A DNA stretch of 62,000 nt. It comes from Cryptomeria japonica. Its lineage: Eukaryota; Streptophyta; Pinopsida; Cupressales; Cupressaceae. Below the pieces are notes generated by a model. That model had not been told where the DNA came from, ran no database searches, and saw only the letters and a list, made by a program, of their open reading frames with translations. Location of the stretch: the NCBI RefSeq assembly GCF_030272615.1, contig NC_081415.1:420478257-420540256 (forward strand), given 5' to 3'. The translations under genes were made by a program, and so were the position numbers. How positions within the stretch are numbered: the first letter of the stretch is position 1; each line of letters starts with the position of its first letter. This document shows, piece after piece, positions 34,023-46,445 of the stretch.

Positions 34023-35234
34023 GTTCCCAATTTGCTTTGCATTTGAAACACAAACGTTTCTTTATTTGGTCTTTAAGATTGCAAACATGTCCATTCCTCC
34101 ATTCCTCATTGCAATTGTAACACAATTTCTTTTTTCTTCCCTCTTGTTTACAAACATGACCTCGCTCACATTTCTCTTTACAATTAAATCCTTCTTCCTG
34201 AAGCCTCTCATGGTCATTTTTAGAGAGAATGGCATTTTTATGTTTGTTTTTATTATAGGGAGGTTGGGTGTGTGTATCCCTTATATTATCCTTTTTGGTT
34301 GTATCTTCTAGTTTTAGGGCTTTGTCAATTGCATCCTCAAGAGAGGTAGGATTTAAAGCACTTACCAATCCTCGAATTGAATCCTTTAATCCTTCGACAA
34401 ATAGATAGGTGAGCCTATCTTCATCAATTCTTGAAACCCTAACTGAAATATTTTGAAATTCAGCTATGCAATCATCTACTGTTCCTTGTTGCTTTAATTG
34501 AGTCAAGTCTTTAAAATCTTTTTGAGGGTGTTTTCGGTCAAACCTTTTAATAAGTTTTTGAGAGAACTCATCATAAGAAATTATATTCTGGTGCCCTTGT
34601 GTGTGGATTCCATGGTACCACCACTCATGGGCTAATCCTTCCGAATGTAGGATAGTAAATTGCAGTGCATCCTCTTCAGTCATTGGGCTGAGAGTAAAAT
34701 AGGTGTTCAACTTTTGCAACCAAGCATGGGCTGTGATTTTTTCTGATCCATCAAAGTTTGGAGTGTTACTTTATTCACCTTATGTCTCAAGTCTTTATTT
34801 GGTTGCTTCTTTTCTTTCCTAGGTACCTCACATCTCTTGGCTTCACAAAACTCCCTAAATGTTATAAGTTCCCTAATCTCTATTTCCAGATTCACATAAG
34901 CTCTAGCAATTTCTTCGGTGCTATTCGTGGATGGGTCAATTTCCTCTTCCTCCCTTGGTATATCTTCCCTAGGTAGGAAAGGGGGTTTGGGTACCCTATG
35001 TGTAGATGATTCATTATTATTCTCTGAATGGTTTGAACTTATGTCTCTCCCATTTGAGAAATTGTTCTTAAGGTTATTGATTGAACTCCCCATGTTTTGC
35101 AAAGCTTGGAGGAGTGCTTGATTTGTTTTTTCGATTCTTTCATTTTGGCTCATGATGGTTTTATTGGTAAGTTCCATGAAAGTTCTCATTTCATTGGCAA
35201 TTTGTTCACTCGTGGTGGATGCAGCCCTCCTCAT
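34023..35234 (-). pseudogene. Element b gag
   Basis: Two overlapping minus-strand frames (35234-34707 and 34719-34023) form a gag with a single frameshift. It begins with a Met/Gln-rich coiled coil, then the capsid core (ALQFTILHSEGLAHEWWYHGI, FSQKLIKRFDRKHPQKDF, YLFVEGLKDSIRGLV), and a Cys/His region (CYNCNEEWRNGHVC, CFKCKANW) like the single knuckle of plant gypsy gag. The frame stops being gag at 34022 where element d begins. It would package the element RNA; nothing suggests it is expressed. Confidence 0.8.
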
Positions 35235-35279
35235 TCAATAAGTTTGCATTAACTACTCTTCACAGGATGGCAGGATTAT

Positions 35280-35291
35280 GCTCTGATACCA
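35280..35291 (-). promoter_or_regulatory. Element b primer binding site
   Basis: TGGTATCAGAGC on the minus strand, 2 bases from the inner edge of the right LTR (35294). This fixes the element's orientation as minus. Confidence 0.85.
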
Positions 35292-35293
35292 AT

Positions 35294-36752
35294 TGTAATG
35301 TCCCCACCTTGAGCTTACCTGGATTTTGCCTTAAATTAGTAATTCTACAATATAGTTTATCATTTTTTCTAATTATGAGAGTGACTGAATCTAGTCATTC
35401 AATAAACCTACAAATTCACAAATAAATACATGGATTAATAGCACATATATTACAAAGAATGATAGACATGTATTTCTACTTGTAACCAATCATAGTTTAG
35501 TTTGGTAGGAATGCCTCAAGAGGGTGCCTGTAAACTGCTCGACCCAATTAAACCCAAGAGCGCACAGCTTCCCAATATGACAACTGACCTCTTGGCTCGC
35601 AAGAGGCAGGAACATCCCACTATGACAATTCCATCCCTTGGGGTGGCCTACTTAGCTTGGGAGAACCGGTAAACAATTCCCTAACGTACTTCCTCCATTC
35701 ATTCCTTTGATTGATTACAAGATAAGATATACGTACATATATAAATAATCTAAGAAAACATAATCAAGTAACTTACTCATTATATCCATAATAATATATA
35801 TTTATGATTTGTCTTTTTATTAATAAATATATTCTTATTGTTATTATTTCAAAAATATAGGTATGTATATCTTGCTAACATTATTATTATATATAAATCT
35901 ATTATTTTTATTCTGATTTGAATATATATATATGTATGTATATATATAAAATTATATTAATATATATATATAATTATATTATCAATTATTAACCTATTTG
36001 CTAATTATCTACCACTGCTGCTAAAAAATATTAATTGTTATTATAATTGTGGTGAAAAGGGAGACAGATCTGATGCATCAGGTCTGCCCCAGTAATGAAA
36101 TTAATTATGACTGTCATATGTACTACACTCTATATTAATATTATTATTAAATTCTGCATAATAGCATTATCAGGCTTCACGTATTAAGCACATCCCAATG
36201 TATACCATCAAGAACAAGGATGTTACGGCTTGTAATTTAGTAACAGTTCTGATTTGATCTGATCGATGGTGACCAATGAATCTTCCTTACCAATAATCTC
36301 AGCTTTTTTTGACCGAACTGCCTTCTCCTTTTTGCATTCGATGTCTTTCCTTTGTCATTGTTTTCCCGTTAAATAGAACCCAATGGCTGTCTTAAAAGCC
36401 ACGTCCCATGCCTATAGTGGAGTCTCTTCCCAAAGTTCGTGCCTCAGCCAGTGATTCATATTTTAATTTAGTTAGTAGTTATTATTTATTAGGATTGGCA
36501 GTTTTTATTATTAGCAATAATTCTGATTTGATTTATTGTTAATTATAAATTGTTTATCTATTGTTTATTAATACATATAAGTAATATATATGTAATATAA
36601 TTAAGGAAAATAAATAGATAATGATAGGCTCTTAAATATGTTTATATATTGATAAGTTGTTTTAAAGATTCATATTTGTTTCTAATTTGAATAAATCGAT
36701 ACATCAATATATTCAAATACAATTTATTGTTTCCAATATAGGGGATATGACA
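35294..36752 (-). repeat. Element b 5' LTR (right copy)
   Basis: Same termini as the left copy and colinear over its whole length with few substitutions and small indels. Its AT run is much shorter. It contains the same CCTCTTGGCTCGCAAGAGG hairpin. Confidence 0.9.
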
Positions 36753-36757
36753 GAGAC

Positions 36758-37192
36758 TCCTGGAATGGACGAAGGCAGACAGCAGATGGAGCCGAACGAT
36801 GAGAGCGTTCTGGAATTGGAGGGCTGCTCGGAAGATGAGGTGGGCTCGCTGAACGAGCTCTTCCACTGGCAGATGGAGGATTATGAGCTCTTCCATCCAG
36901 AATGCAATATGCTGCAGATTGAAGCAGAAACGGGAGAGGAGGACATGTTTCCTCCTCAATATGGGGAGTATAAGGAAGGGGTGGCCCGAGATAATGAGAC
37001 TCCGGTGCACCAATTTGGGAAAGACAAACCCATAAGGTACGAGGACCCTACACTGAAGGAGCCAAACCTGGGGGGGCGAAGCAAGCCCGAAGACTATTCT
37101 GGTAGGTGACGATTGGAATCCCGTGCCCTTCAAAAAATTTATGGAGTATAAGGATGTATTCACGTGGACCTAAAAGTATTTGAAAGGGGTTC
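36758..37192 (+). pseudogene. G0 protease-RT linker, left copy
   Basis: An acidic segment with ELEGCSEDEVGSLNELFHWQ, MEDYELFHPECNMLQIE and EYKEGVARDNETPVHQFGK. It is open from before 36758 to 37108, in the same frame as the protease end at 21006. A frameshift near 37075 and a stop in the continuation precede the insertion point of unit c (after GGGGTTC). The region 36778-37192 is duplicated at 43536-43949. Confidence 0.7.
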
Positions 37193-37859
37193 TGTTGTGA
37201 CCTTTTTCACACATCGCCTCATTGCAAATGGGGACCCTCTCTTTTTCATGCTTTCTAGGGTTTTTGTTAGTATCCCATGACCTTTCGGTCTGATTTTGCC
37301 AAGCCTTACTCAGTTTTGAACATTTCGGGTCCTAAGATTGGAAGTTAGATTTTTTTTTGCAAACCAAGTGATTCTAGAGTCAGGACACCTCCAAAGCGCT
37401 TAGAGAGGCCAAAGGACGAAGATCGCAATTGATTTGGATGAATTTGGACAACTTTCTATTTTTAGAAAGTTTGCTTTTTTGCTTTTTCCTATTTTTTAGG
37501 AAGTTTCGTTTTTGGCATTTCTGGCCCAATCCCCAATATGGCTATTTTTAGAAAGTTTTCTTTCTATTTTTAGAAAGTCTGCTTTTTTGCTTTTTCGGAA
37601 TGGGTACTTAGGGTTTACACTGCTGCCACTGACCTGCCTCGACCAGGATCCAAAATTTCCAAGTCTTGACCCAAAAAGCCAAATCCCTACATTTTAGGGG
37701 GCATGATGCCTCAGGTGATCCACCTAGGCATGGATTTCAAATTTCAAGTTAATCCGGTTAAATTTGATTAAGTTGTGAAATTTTGAAATTTTAAAGATTT
37801 TTTTTCTAAGTTTGGCTAACAAAGGTTTCAAAGTATGGTTGCAGGTTCAAATGATGCGG

Positions 37860-38530
37860 GAGGCCACAAAGAGAAGACCCTCCAGAAGTCCGCCATGTGT
37901 TGAGGACCCACCAAAGTCCACCTTGAGCCTTGTATAAATGATGCCATGTGTGTGGGAGGTCATGAAGGCCAACACTTAAAAGTTCGCCATGGTCTTGGAG
38001 AAGCCTTGGCAATGGTCTTCAAAGTCCACCTAGGCCATGTAGGAGCCACCTCCAAAGTCCGCCATAGGTTAGGAAGGCTAAGGGGAGGGAAGTCTAAACT
38101 CCGCTCTACCTTAGCACCTTGGTGGCCAGCACTCCAAACTCCGCCATGAAGGAGGACCCTTCAAACTCCGCCCAAGGGGTGTAACCAAAGTCTGCCTTGA
38201 GGAGAGGTAGTAAAACAATGCCCAAGGTCTTCAAATGATGGAGAAGCCACCAAAGTCCGCCTAGGAAGCCATGAGGGAGATGTCTAGAAGTCCGCCATAG
38301 GGGGTATGTTCTAAAGTCCGCCCAAGGTATGGAGAAACCTCCAAAGTCCGCCCAAGGTAGGGAGAACCTCCAAAGTCCGCCAAGGAAGGTTAGGAGGGCC
38401 ATGAGGAGAGCCTCCAAAGTCCGCCATACCACATAGGAAGGCCCTCTAAACTCCGCCATACCTTTAAGAGGTAGGGAAAGTCCGCCAAAATTTGAAGAAG
38501 ATGAAGATAAACTTCCAAAAGTCCACCTAC
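37860..38530 (+). repeat. CTCCAAAGTCCGCC array in unit c
   Basis: About 18 copies of (C)CAAAGTCCGCC/AACTCCGCC/AAGTCCACC, spaced about 25-45 bp, with short GGAGAAACCTCC-like stretches between. They produce artificial long minus-strand ORFs. The array is in the same slot (about 670-1340 bp from the unit start) that holds other arrays in A, B, a' and g. Confidence 0.7.
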
Positions 38531-38589
38531 ACATGAAAAGTCAAACAAAATCAACATGATGTCATAAAACTCCTCCAAAATTTCGAATT

Positions 38590-38850
38590 CAAAAACCAAA
38601 ATAGAAAGTTGTCGAAAGAAGAATATTGGAAGATTGGTAAGGATTTCAAGCCTAAAACAAGAATGGAAAGTTTCTAAAAGGAAAATTTGAGGATTAGTGG
38701 ATATTTTCGAACCTGAATCCAAAATAGAAAGTTTTCGATAGAAGAATATTGGAAGATTAATAGATATTTCGAACTTATAAACCATATTGGAAACTTTTGG
38801 AAGATATTTTTCAAACTTGGAAACATGACAACGCTTTCCAAAAAAGACTG
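38590..38850 (+). repeat. Second tandem repeat in unit c, about 57 bp
   Basis: Three to four copies of AAAATAGAAAGTT(G/T)TCGA...GAAGATT followed by ATTTCGAACCT-like sequence (near 38598, 38660, 38720, 38785). Related words (TATTTTTAGAAAGTTTGC) occur near 37455, 37540 and 37565 at the unit start. Confidence 0.5.
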
Positions 38851-39506
38851 AAGATGAGATTAGAAGTATGGGTTGGAAGATTTCGACGGTTTCCAATTGA
38901 ATAGTTAAATTTATTTACAAATACTTCACTTCAGACTTCATTTCTACACCAACAATTTCAAAGTTACTAAGGAGAGCTTAGTAAATTATTTCAGTTCGAA
39001 GATCATCTGGAGAAAGTTTTTGACATTTCTAGAAGTTGGATAAGCTTTTGACCAAAGTTTCGCAGATTTTTGGAAGGTGACCAATACGAGAAGATTATTT
39101 AACCTTTACTGAATTGTCTGAGTATTCTTGAAAGAATTCCTAGCCCTACTTCTGCCTATTCGAAGGTGAAACCAAATTCATGATGAAGATTTATGGATTT
39201 TTTCTGAATATTTTCCAGAACTTGAGAAATATTTTTTTTCAAAATTTTTGGAAAGGAAATCATTTTTTATTTTTTTGGTTTAGTATGGAAAATTTTTGAA
39301 AGTTTTAAGCCTTGGTGGTAACCACAACCAGCCTCAAGACTGAGGGTTTTGAGGTGAAAATTCGATTTTTATGGCTAAGTATGAGAATAAAAATGGAAAA
39401 TTTTCCAACACTTAACCATTTCACAGCCCCGTTATTTTTTGAAATTTTGCAAAATATTTTCTAACTCAAAAATTTCATTTTTTTTCGTCTGCGGGTCCTA
39501 AACACT

Positions 39507-42500
39507 ATGAAGTTCCAGGTAGACAAAGATGCCCCTCCTGAGTCAAGGATGACCTCAAAATGGAAGAATATTGGCGACACCAACCTTGGACACATCAATC
39601 TGAGGGAGTTTAAGAAACGCATGTTTGGTCTGGACAACCTTGTGCCTACCACTATGGCACGGAAGATGATGAGGAATGGTATTGTACATGCTGCAGGTTT
39701 TCTCCCCACCATGCAATGCATTGAGTTAGTAGTTGAGTGTGCACGGCACTGCAACCCCGACAGCAAGGACATTGTCGCACCAGATGGAAGAGTGTTGGCG
39801 AATGTCAGCGAGGAGGCCATCATCGGCTTTCAGAATCTCGGAATATCACAACACAGTATATGTCACTAAGGAGGAGGCTGATGGCATGTATCAGAATCAC
39901 TTGGAGGAGTACGATGCCATCGTTAATCATTCCTGGCTAGACAAGCCAAGGAAGGGAGCCTCCAAACTTCAAAGGAAGAGCCTAGTAAGGGCATACTTCA
40001 AAGAGGACATCGAGGATATGATCGTGCTACTGAACAGAATAATGGGGAACCCTCAGGGTGCTCCATTCGAGCCCTGGATGTATTATTTCATCAACGAAAT
40101 AATACATGGGGTAAAAATGATAAACTGGGCTCAAATGATAAGTGACAATCGAGATACCCAGCTGAGGAACCTTGAAGCAAATAAAACCTTCTTCATGAGT
40201 CCATACCTATTCTACTCTTTAGCAAGAACTTACATATACAGGGGCCTCACTTGCAGAGGGGAAGTAGGGACCAAGGAAAACCAATTTCTAGTCTACGACT
40301 GCTATCCTCAACTCCACATGGAGGAGAAATTTCATTTCAAGAGAGTGAATGATACCTTTCTCATGTACATCACTTAGACACTTCAGGGTGGAATGCACCA
40401 GAGACTCTCTCGAGAATCCATGGACTTCATCAGTAGGTTTGGATACTGGTATATTCAGTACCCGAAATTCACTTATATTAGGATTCAAGGATTCACAGGA
40501 TCTCCTTACAAACTCCCCGCCTACTCTACCAATCGAGTGGTGTTGCTCGAAGTTGTACGACAATTAGAAGGGTATATGGCAATTCAGAGAGATAAGCAGA
40601 AAAGGGCAGGGACCTCTTCTCTCACAATCGGGAATGGGCTGGAGACATGTCCATCATCACAAGCTGCTGCAACGGCTGAGAAGGAATTGGCTTGGTATCT
40701 CTTCTACCAGTACAAGGCAAGGAAGGACTTCGACCCGTTCCACAATATAAGAAGAGTCGAAGGGATGGCCTTTGAGCATAGAATAGATCTGGAAGATTAT
40801 TGGGCTAACGCAGCTGATAGCTTCAAGATCAGGAAAAGATTCTGGTCAAGGATTCCTTTAAGCATGGTCAGGGCAATAGAAGTGTTCAAAGTAGCTGATC
40901 AGGTGAAGGACAGCCTTGAGCTTCAGCAACCAGGTTTCGATAAGGTGAAGGATGAACCATTGGCCTTGATATATTGGACAGAAGGGAAGAAGTCAGACCT
41001 GGCCGACCTCATGAGGACGGTAGTTGAGTATTCCAAATGGTGGACCTCAGAAAGGACGAAACCATTAAAGGCTAAAGGTGTCACCTTGACCTATGATTTG
41101 ATGGGAGTAGATGACTCCCTACCTTCCAACCCGTGTGCCTCTGCAAGCAACACTCGGAATCCGAAAAGTGTCGGATCTCGAAAGAGGAAAGAACTAGTTG
41201 GAAGCCTGGGGAAGGCGGTTGGGAAGAAGATCGTAGGAGAAAGACGAGAGTCTAGTGGAGGTCAATCCATTATAAGTGCCGCATCCGTCATACCTGATCA
41301 AAATGTTGTCGAAGAGCAGGAGATGGAGGTATATATGGCCGATGAGGGAGCAAGAGTGCTTTCTCCTTCAGTCGAAGAAGTATTGGAAACATTTGTCCAA
41401 AATCCAAGCAGAAGGCAGGATGCAGCTGTAGAAGTTGAAACGCCTAATTCACCATTGGTCTTTTTGGATGGTATAAATATTGAACCAGGGAAGGCGGATA
41501 ACGGGTTTGATCAGAATGCCATTGAGCAATCGGTCGTCCCTGATTGGCTAAGAGAGAAGATAAGGGCAAAGGTCCCCAAGGCAGCCCATTCCGAAGAAAT
41601 CACTGCAGCCTTTCTGGAAAAGGTGAATGAACCAGTCGTGGTCAAACCACCCAAGCCAACTAGGAAGTTCTCCTTGATCCAAAGAGATAGTGCAGGCTTC
41701 AGAACAGTCCAAAAGCGGTACCTAAGGAAGGGAAAACTAGAGGCAATGTTGCCCCTGAGGATTACAAGATGACTACCATAGAACTGGGCAAGCCTACCCA
41801 GGAGCAAGAGGTCCAGTACTTCGATGATTCTTGTAACATCCTCAAGACTAGTTTAGCCCAAGAGAGAGAACAAAGGAAGAAGGTTGAAGAAGAAAACCAG
41901 CAGTGGAAGAAATATGTTCTGCACCTTACTAGGCCACTCAACCGTGAGGTCCCCATCACCCCTCCACAGCCTCTTCAATAGGAATCAATGAAGGAATATG
42001 AGGACATGAAGGGTACATTCGCGCAGGCCAAAGAATGGATTTCAGATGTTTCAATACGAGCTGATACAATGGTAGAAAATCTAGTGTCAGCTCATGAATC
42101 TGCTACTTCATTGATCAACCGTATCCAGGACTTGGCCATAAATTGGGAGGATATCGGTGAGATTCAGGATGAGATACTTCCACATCTAAGAATAATCCGA
42201 GGCTTGTCAAAGAGAAGTCTGGTGGATACCGGCGTCATACAGGCTGGGGACAGGTACGACTTCAGTACCTGGTATTATGCACTAGTCACTCGGATCGAGG
42301 TTTTGAAAAGATCCGAGGCTAAGTGTTGTGAGACAGAGGAGAGCATTAAAGACATTGAGTAAGGTGTTCCATGTAGCATCTGAAATCTGGAAAAAGGAGA
42401 GTATAAGGGAGAAGCACCTGCAGGCAGAAAACTTAAGAGCCAGGATCCAGTCCAGCTTCTTCAAAGACTCGGGAATGGTGACAAAGGCGATCTGTCGAAG

Positions 42501-42700
42501 ATTGCGAACTTTCTCTTCATTGATGAGAATTTTCTGGCTCAAGCAGTCGAGTGGGAGAGCATCCTCGCCACGTGTACCGATGATGTGGACATCATCGATT
42601 TCCAGATTAGCAGCTTGCCAAGTGTCACTCTGGAAGAAGTCAAGCTAATCGTGTCGAGATACGTTGAATATACCAAAGAGGAAACTGGACATTCTCCTCA
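39507..42700 (+). pseudogene. Decayed copy of the TGTTG-unit ORF in unit c
   Basis: Colinear with the intact 1079-codon ORF of unit g over its whole length at clearly less than half identity, with conserved blocks: KW.NIGDTNLG, GI..AAGF.P..QC.EL..ECARH, APFEPWMYYFI / WMFYFIQ, INWAQMIS, FFMSPYLFYSL, VNDTFLMYIT, YIQYPKFTYIRI, EKELAWY and VADQVKDS. Frame breaks: a shift near 39830, a stop at 40376, a shift near 41770, stops at 41979 and 42360 and a further shift. The charged middle and helical C-terminal third are also preserved (NNILKTSLAQEREQRKK-like coil). Its start, MKFQV, matches the MKCYV start in g. Confidence 0.85.
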
Positions 42701-42762
42701 GTGAAATTAGCAGTTGCGCCACATGTCCTCTTCTTACTCATTCCAACTGGTAGAGTTTTAGG

Positions 42763-42850
42763 AAACCCTAATTAGGGTTTGTAACTTTCAATTTGGGCCC
42801 TTGATCACTGTTTGATCTCGGTCGTTCATTTATTTTTGAGAACTATATAA
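42763..42850 (+). promoter_or_regulatory. Double telo-box and second TATA box of unit c
   Basis: Perfect AAACCCTAATTAGGGTTT at 42763-42780, followed by CTATATAAGG at 42843-42852. Confidence 0.65.
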
Positions 42851-43535
42851 GGCTACCTCCTCTCATTTGGAGAGTGAGGTTTTTTGATGTATTGTTGCGA
42901 AAGGTCATTTCCAGATAATATATTGCATGTGCGCTGCTTTGTAATCCCTATTGTTTGAATGATTTGCATGGTTTCAAAATTCCTCAACACTTAGTTAAAA
43001 TTAATATAGATTTGCTTTCATTATTGTTAATTCGAATGAAAGATTTTGATAAGTGTCAATCAATGGTGTATCTCCGCTCATACTTTTGGTGTATGGATGA
43101 TTTCCATTTCACCGTGTAAAGTTAGTCTAAGCCCATCCTCTGTGCATCCCAACATCTCGATCATAAGCACAACCCATTGAAGATTGCACCGGCTTTGTGT
43201 AGTTGTCCCTAGTGTGGCGAAGCGAAGTTTGGTTTCTCGAGAGCATCCAGTTGACACCGTCTCCATAGTTCGTAGGATTAGATTAGCCCTCCTAAACCCT
43301 ATTCCTTTTCTCCTTTCTTCTGAACGTCTGAATTCCCAGAAAATCCCAAAAAAAAAGAGAGCTTAAAATTGCCAAATCCATCTAAGTCCAACAGTTCAAG
43401 ATACTTGTCAAACATAAGTCCCCTTCGAAATTTTCAGCATACACTACCCAAGAAGCTATTCCACTAAAGTCGCTTGTTCGCACATATAGACCTTGGAATC
43501 AGTAGTGATTTTTCAGGAGATGAGGTGGGCTCGCC

Positions 43536-43949
43536 GACAACAGATGGAGTCGAACGATGAGGGCATTCTGGAATTGGAGGGCTGCTCGGAAGATGAGGTG
43601 GGCTCGCTGAACGGGCTCTTCCACTAGCAAATGGAGGATTATGAGCTCTTCCATCCAGAATGCAATATGCTGCAGATCGAAGCAGAAACGGGAGAGAAGG
43701 ACATGTTTCCTCCTGAATATGGAGAGTATAAGGAAGGGGTTGCCCGAGTTAATGAGACTCCAGTGCACCAATTTGGGAAAGACAAACCCATAAGGTATGA
43801 GGACCCTACACTGAAGGAGACAAACCTGGGGGGCGAAGCAAGCCCGAAGACTATTCTGGTAGGTGACGATTGGAATCCCGTGCCCTTCAAAAATTTTATG
43901 GAGTATAAGGATGTATTCACATGGACCTATAAGTATTTGAAAGGGGTTC
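43536..43949 (+). repeat. Right copy of the 415-bp G0 duplication flanking unit c
   Basis: Repeats 36778-37192 with few differences. It lacks the frame-shifting bases near 37075, so the frame continues (EASPKTILVGDDWNPVPF) up to and past GGGGTTC, where G0 resumes. The 16-base word GATGAGGTGGGCTCGC at 43519-43534, just before it, is itself a displaced copy of G0 sequence (also at 43591). Confidence 0.85.
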
Positions 43950-44837
43950 CCCCGAAGCTATGTCCACCGGATCCCACTCGTACCAGAAGCCCAACCGGTG
44001 CGGAAGAGACCATACCGTATGAATAAGAATTATGTTGCAAGGGTGAATGATGAGATAGAATGAATGTAGAAGTAGGCATCATATTCCGGGTAGAGATGAG
44101 TGAGTGGGTCTCACCGATAGTGATATCATTAAAGGATGCGAATCAAATTCGCATCTGTGTGGATTTTCGGTGTCTGAACGCGGTCACCATCAGAGATCCA
44201 TTCCCCATACCCTTCACGGATAGCATTCTCGAGGAAGTGACCGGACACAAAATGTACTCCTTCCTGGATGGTTTTTCGGGGTACCACCAAATTTCAATTG
44301 CGGAAGAAGACAAGCTAAAGACCACATTTGTGGTTGAGGACGGTGTATATGCCTACAACCGAATGCCGCCCAAGTTGTGCAATGCTTCGGCTACCTTCCA
44401 AAGGATAGTCTTGCATATCTTTCACAAAATGTCTGTGGGGAACTTTAAGGCATTTTTGGACGACTGGTTCATCTACAGTGGACAGGACACACACTTGGTA
44501 GCCTTAAGGGAATGCATGGAGCAATGTCAGAGAGTGCGGCTAGCACTAAATCCAAAGAAATGCCAATTTATGGTGCCTTAGGGGAAATTACTCGGCCACA
44601 TTGTGTGCAAGGCTGGATTGAAAACAAACCCAGATAAGGTGAGGGTAATCATCGAGATGGAACCCCCAACGGATGTGTCAGGCATCAAGTCCTTCCTGGG
44701 ACACATAGGGTACTATCGGAAGTTTATTAAAAACTTCACTCAAATTTCGTACCCTCAATAAACTGAGACAGAAGGGAGAACCGTATGTTTAGGAGACAAC
44801 ACAAGGAGAAGCCTTCGAGGAACTCAAGACGAGGTCG
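43950..44837 (+). pseudogene. G0 reverse transcriptase
   Basis: From about 44060 the frame encodes WVSPIVISLKDANQIRICVDFR, YSFLDGFSGYHQI, KTTFVVEDGVYAYNRMPPKLCNASATFQR and the catalytic box FLDDWFIYS, which keeps the two Asp residues. The expected MPFGL appears as MPPKL. A stop at 44579 splits RT from LLGHIVCKAGLKTNPDKV and SFLGHIGYYRKFI; a further frameshift near 44755 leads to RNase H. The sequence upstream (43950-44059) is the broken linker into the fingers domain. Confidence 0.85.
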
Positions 44838-46445
44838 GTGGCTGCACCCATCCTAGCCTACCCAAACTGGGATAGAGAATTCCACGTACATGTGTGTGCC
44901 TCTAATTATGCTATCGGTGCCACACTAGCACAGGTGCGAGGACATGGGTTAGATCACCCCATTTACTTTGCCAGTCGATTGCTATTGAAGGCAGAAAAGA
45001 ATTATAGCACCACAAAGAGGGAAGCCCTCAGGATGGTCTATGCGGTGCAGAAATTCCGGCACTACCTACTAGCAACTCCATTCACATTTTATGTGGATCA
45101 CCACGCTCTAATGTACCTAATGAATAAACCTATTATTCAAGGGAGGATCAGTAGGTGGCCACTCCTATTGCAGGAGTTTACCTTCACCATTATTGTACGC
45201 CCTAGAAAGAGTCATGTAATTGCTGATCAACTGTCACGGATCAAGTCGAGCAAACCACCCGAAGGAGTGAATGATGACTTCCCAAATGCTCATTTTTTTC
45301 AGATAGCCGCACTACCGTCATGGTACAACAATATCAGGGAGTACTTGTCGACTTCACAGTTTTTGGTCAACATGCTGCCTGGAGAGAGAAGAAAGTTGGT
45401 TTTGAGTCGGACATTTCAGTTGATCAACAAGTTGCTCTACAAGATGGGACCCGATCAAGTATTGAGAAGATGTGTCATGGAAGAAGAGATCCCCAAGGTG
45501 CTAAGAGAGGCACATGAGGGGCCTACAAGTGGCCACATGGGCCCAGACACCACGGCTCAGAAGGTATTGTTGGCGAGGTTATGGTGGCCCACCCTATACA
45601 ATGATGCTCGAGAATGGGTGGTCGGGTGTGATACTTGCCAGCGGGCCCGCAAACCACTCAAGAGGGACTTTATGCCCCTAGACCCCTCCCATGCGCAGGA
45701 GTTGCTTAGGCGATGGGGATTGGATTTCATAGGGCCATTGAAGGCCAGCTGGACGCGGAGGTGTCGGTATATCATGGTGGCAACAGAATATCTGAAGAAG
45801 TGGGCTGAAGCACGAGCATTGCTAGACAACTCAGCCCTGAGTATGGCAAAGTTTATATATGAGAGGATCATCACCCGGTATGGCATTCCCATCCAATTGA
45901 CAAGTGATAGAGGAGGGCATTTCGTAAATCATGTGGTGAAACTTTTGACGACGGAGTTTAAGATTTTTCACTCCTTATCCAACCCTTACTACCCGATAGC
46001 CAATGGGCAAGCAGAGGCCATGAACAAAATACTTGTCTCTGTCATATACAAGTCCTATGGCATCAAGCAAGTAGATTGGGAGGAAAAACTTTCGTCTGTC
46101 CTGTGGGCTTACCGAACCATGTACAAGGTGACAACGGGTCAGACGCCCTTCCAATTGATGTATGGCCAGGAAGCAATTGTACCCGCAGAGTCCATGGTGC
46201 CCAGTTTCCGTATAGCGATTGAGAACCGGCTTGGGGATATGGAAAGCCTGCAGGAGAGGTTGTACGCGTTAAGCAAGCTAGATGAACGGAGAATGATGGC
46301 TCAATGGACCATCAAGGCAGCCCAGCAATGTCGGAAACTGTGGCATGATAAACACATCCGGCGTATGAAGTTCAGCCCAAGCCAATGGGTATTGAAGTAT
46401 AATGGCAAAAATGAGATAAAACCCGGAAAGTTCAAAGTAAGATGA
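44838..46445 (+). pseudogene. G0 RNase H and integrase
   Basis: The longest open stretch of G0 pol (535 codons). RNase H (to about 45240) has HVHVCASNYAIGATLAQ, with Cys where the first catalytic Asp is expected, then TTKREAL, FYVDHHAL and HVIADQLSRI. Integrase has the zinc region (HEGPTSGHMG ... CDTCQRA) and core residues Asp in WGLDFIGP, Asp in TSDRGGHFV and Glu in GQAEAMNK, so its DDE set looks intact. A stop at 46443 cuts the C-terminal GPY module; LGPYKIQKVKDNGAIRLS continues in frame behind it to about 46617. Non-functional because of the RNase H substitution and breaks elsewhere. Confidence 0.9.

Larger units (their letters stand above)
21007..36752 (-). mobile_element. Element b: minus-strand gypsy LTR retrotransposon, pol missing, TSD GAGAC
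   Basis: Two long terminal repeats (21007-22550 and 35294-36752) with perfect target duplications GAGAC at 21002-21006 and 36753-36757. Orientation is minus: the initiator-Met PBS lies inside the right LTR and the polypurine tract beside the left LTR. The interior carries only gag (35234-33922 side) and a 3' untranslated piece (22551-22841). Protease, RT and integrase are absent at the point where element d sits, so either they were deleted around that insertion or b was a gag-only derivative. Confidence 0.9.
37193..43518 (+). mobile_element. TGTTG unit c, 3' end truncated
   Basis: Begins TGTTGTGACCTTTTTCACAC with the CATTGCAAATGGGG palindrome. It then has a CTCCAAAGTCCGCC array, a decayed but nearly full-length unit ORF (39507-42700), the double telo-box (42763-42780), second TATA (42843-42850) and most of the tail. 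It stops near CAGTAGTGATTTTTCAGGAG, about 110 bp short of the expected CGTCAACA end. To its right comes a duplicated piece of G0 rather than a short TSD, so the right junction is rearranged. Confidence 0.8.

Noticed and set aside
37806-38896. Long minus-strand ORFs (68, 142 and 168 codons) over the unit c arrays
   Set aside because: They follow the tandem repeats and their codon content mirrors the repeat; no domain is visible and other units lack them.
42870-43520. Possible small gene in the tail of unit c (ORF 43184-43366)
   Set aside because: The same tail in units a', B and g has no conserved frame.
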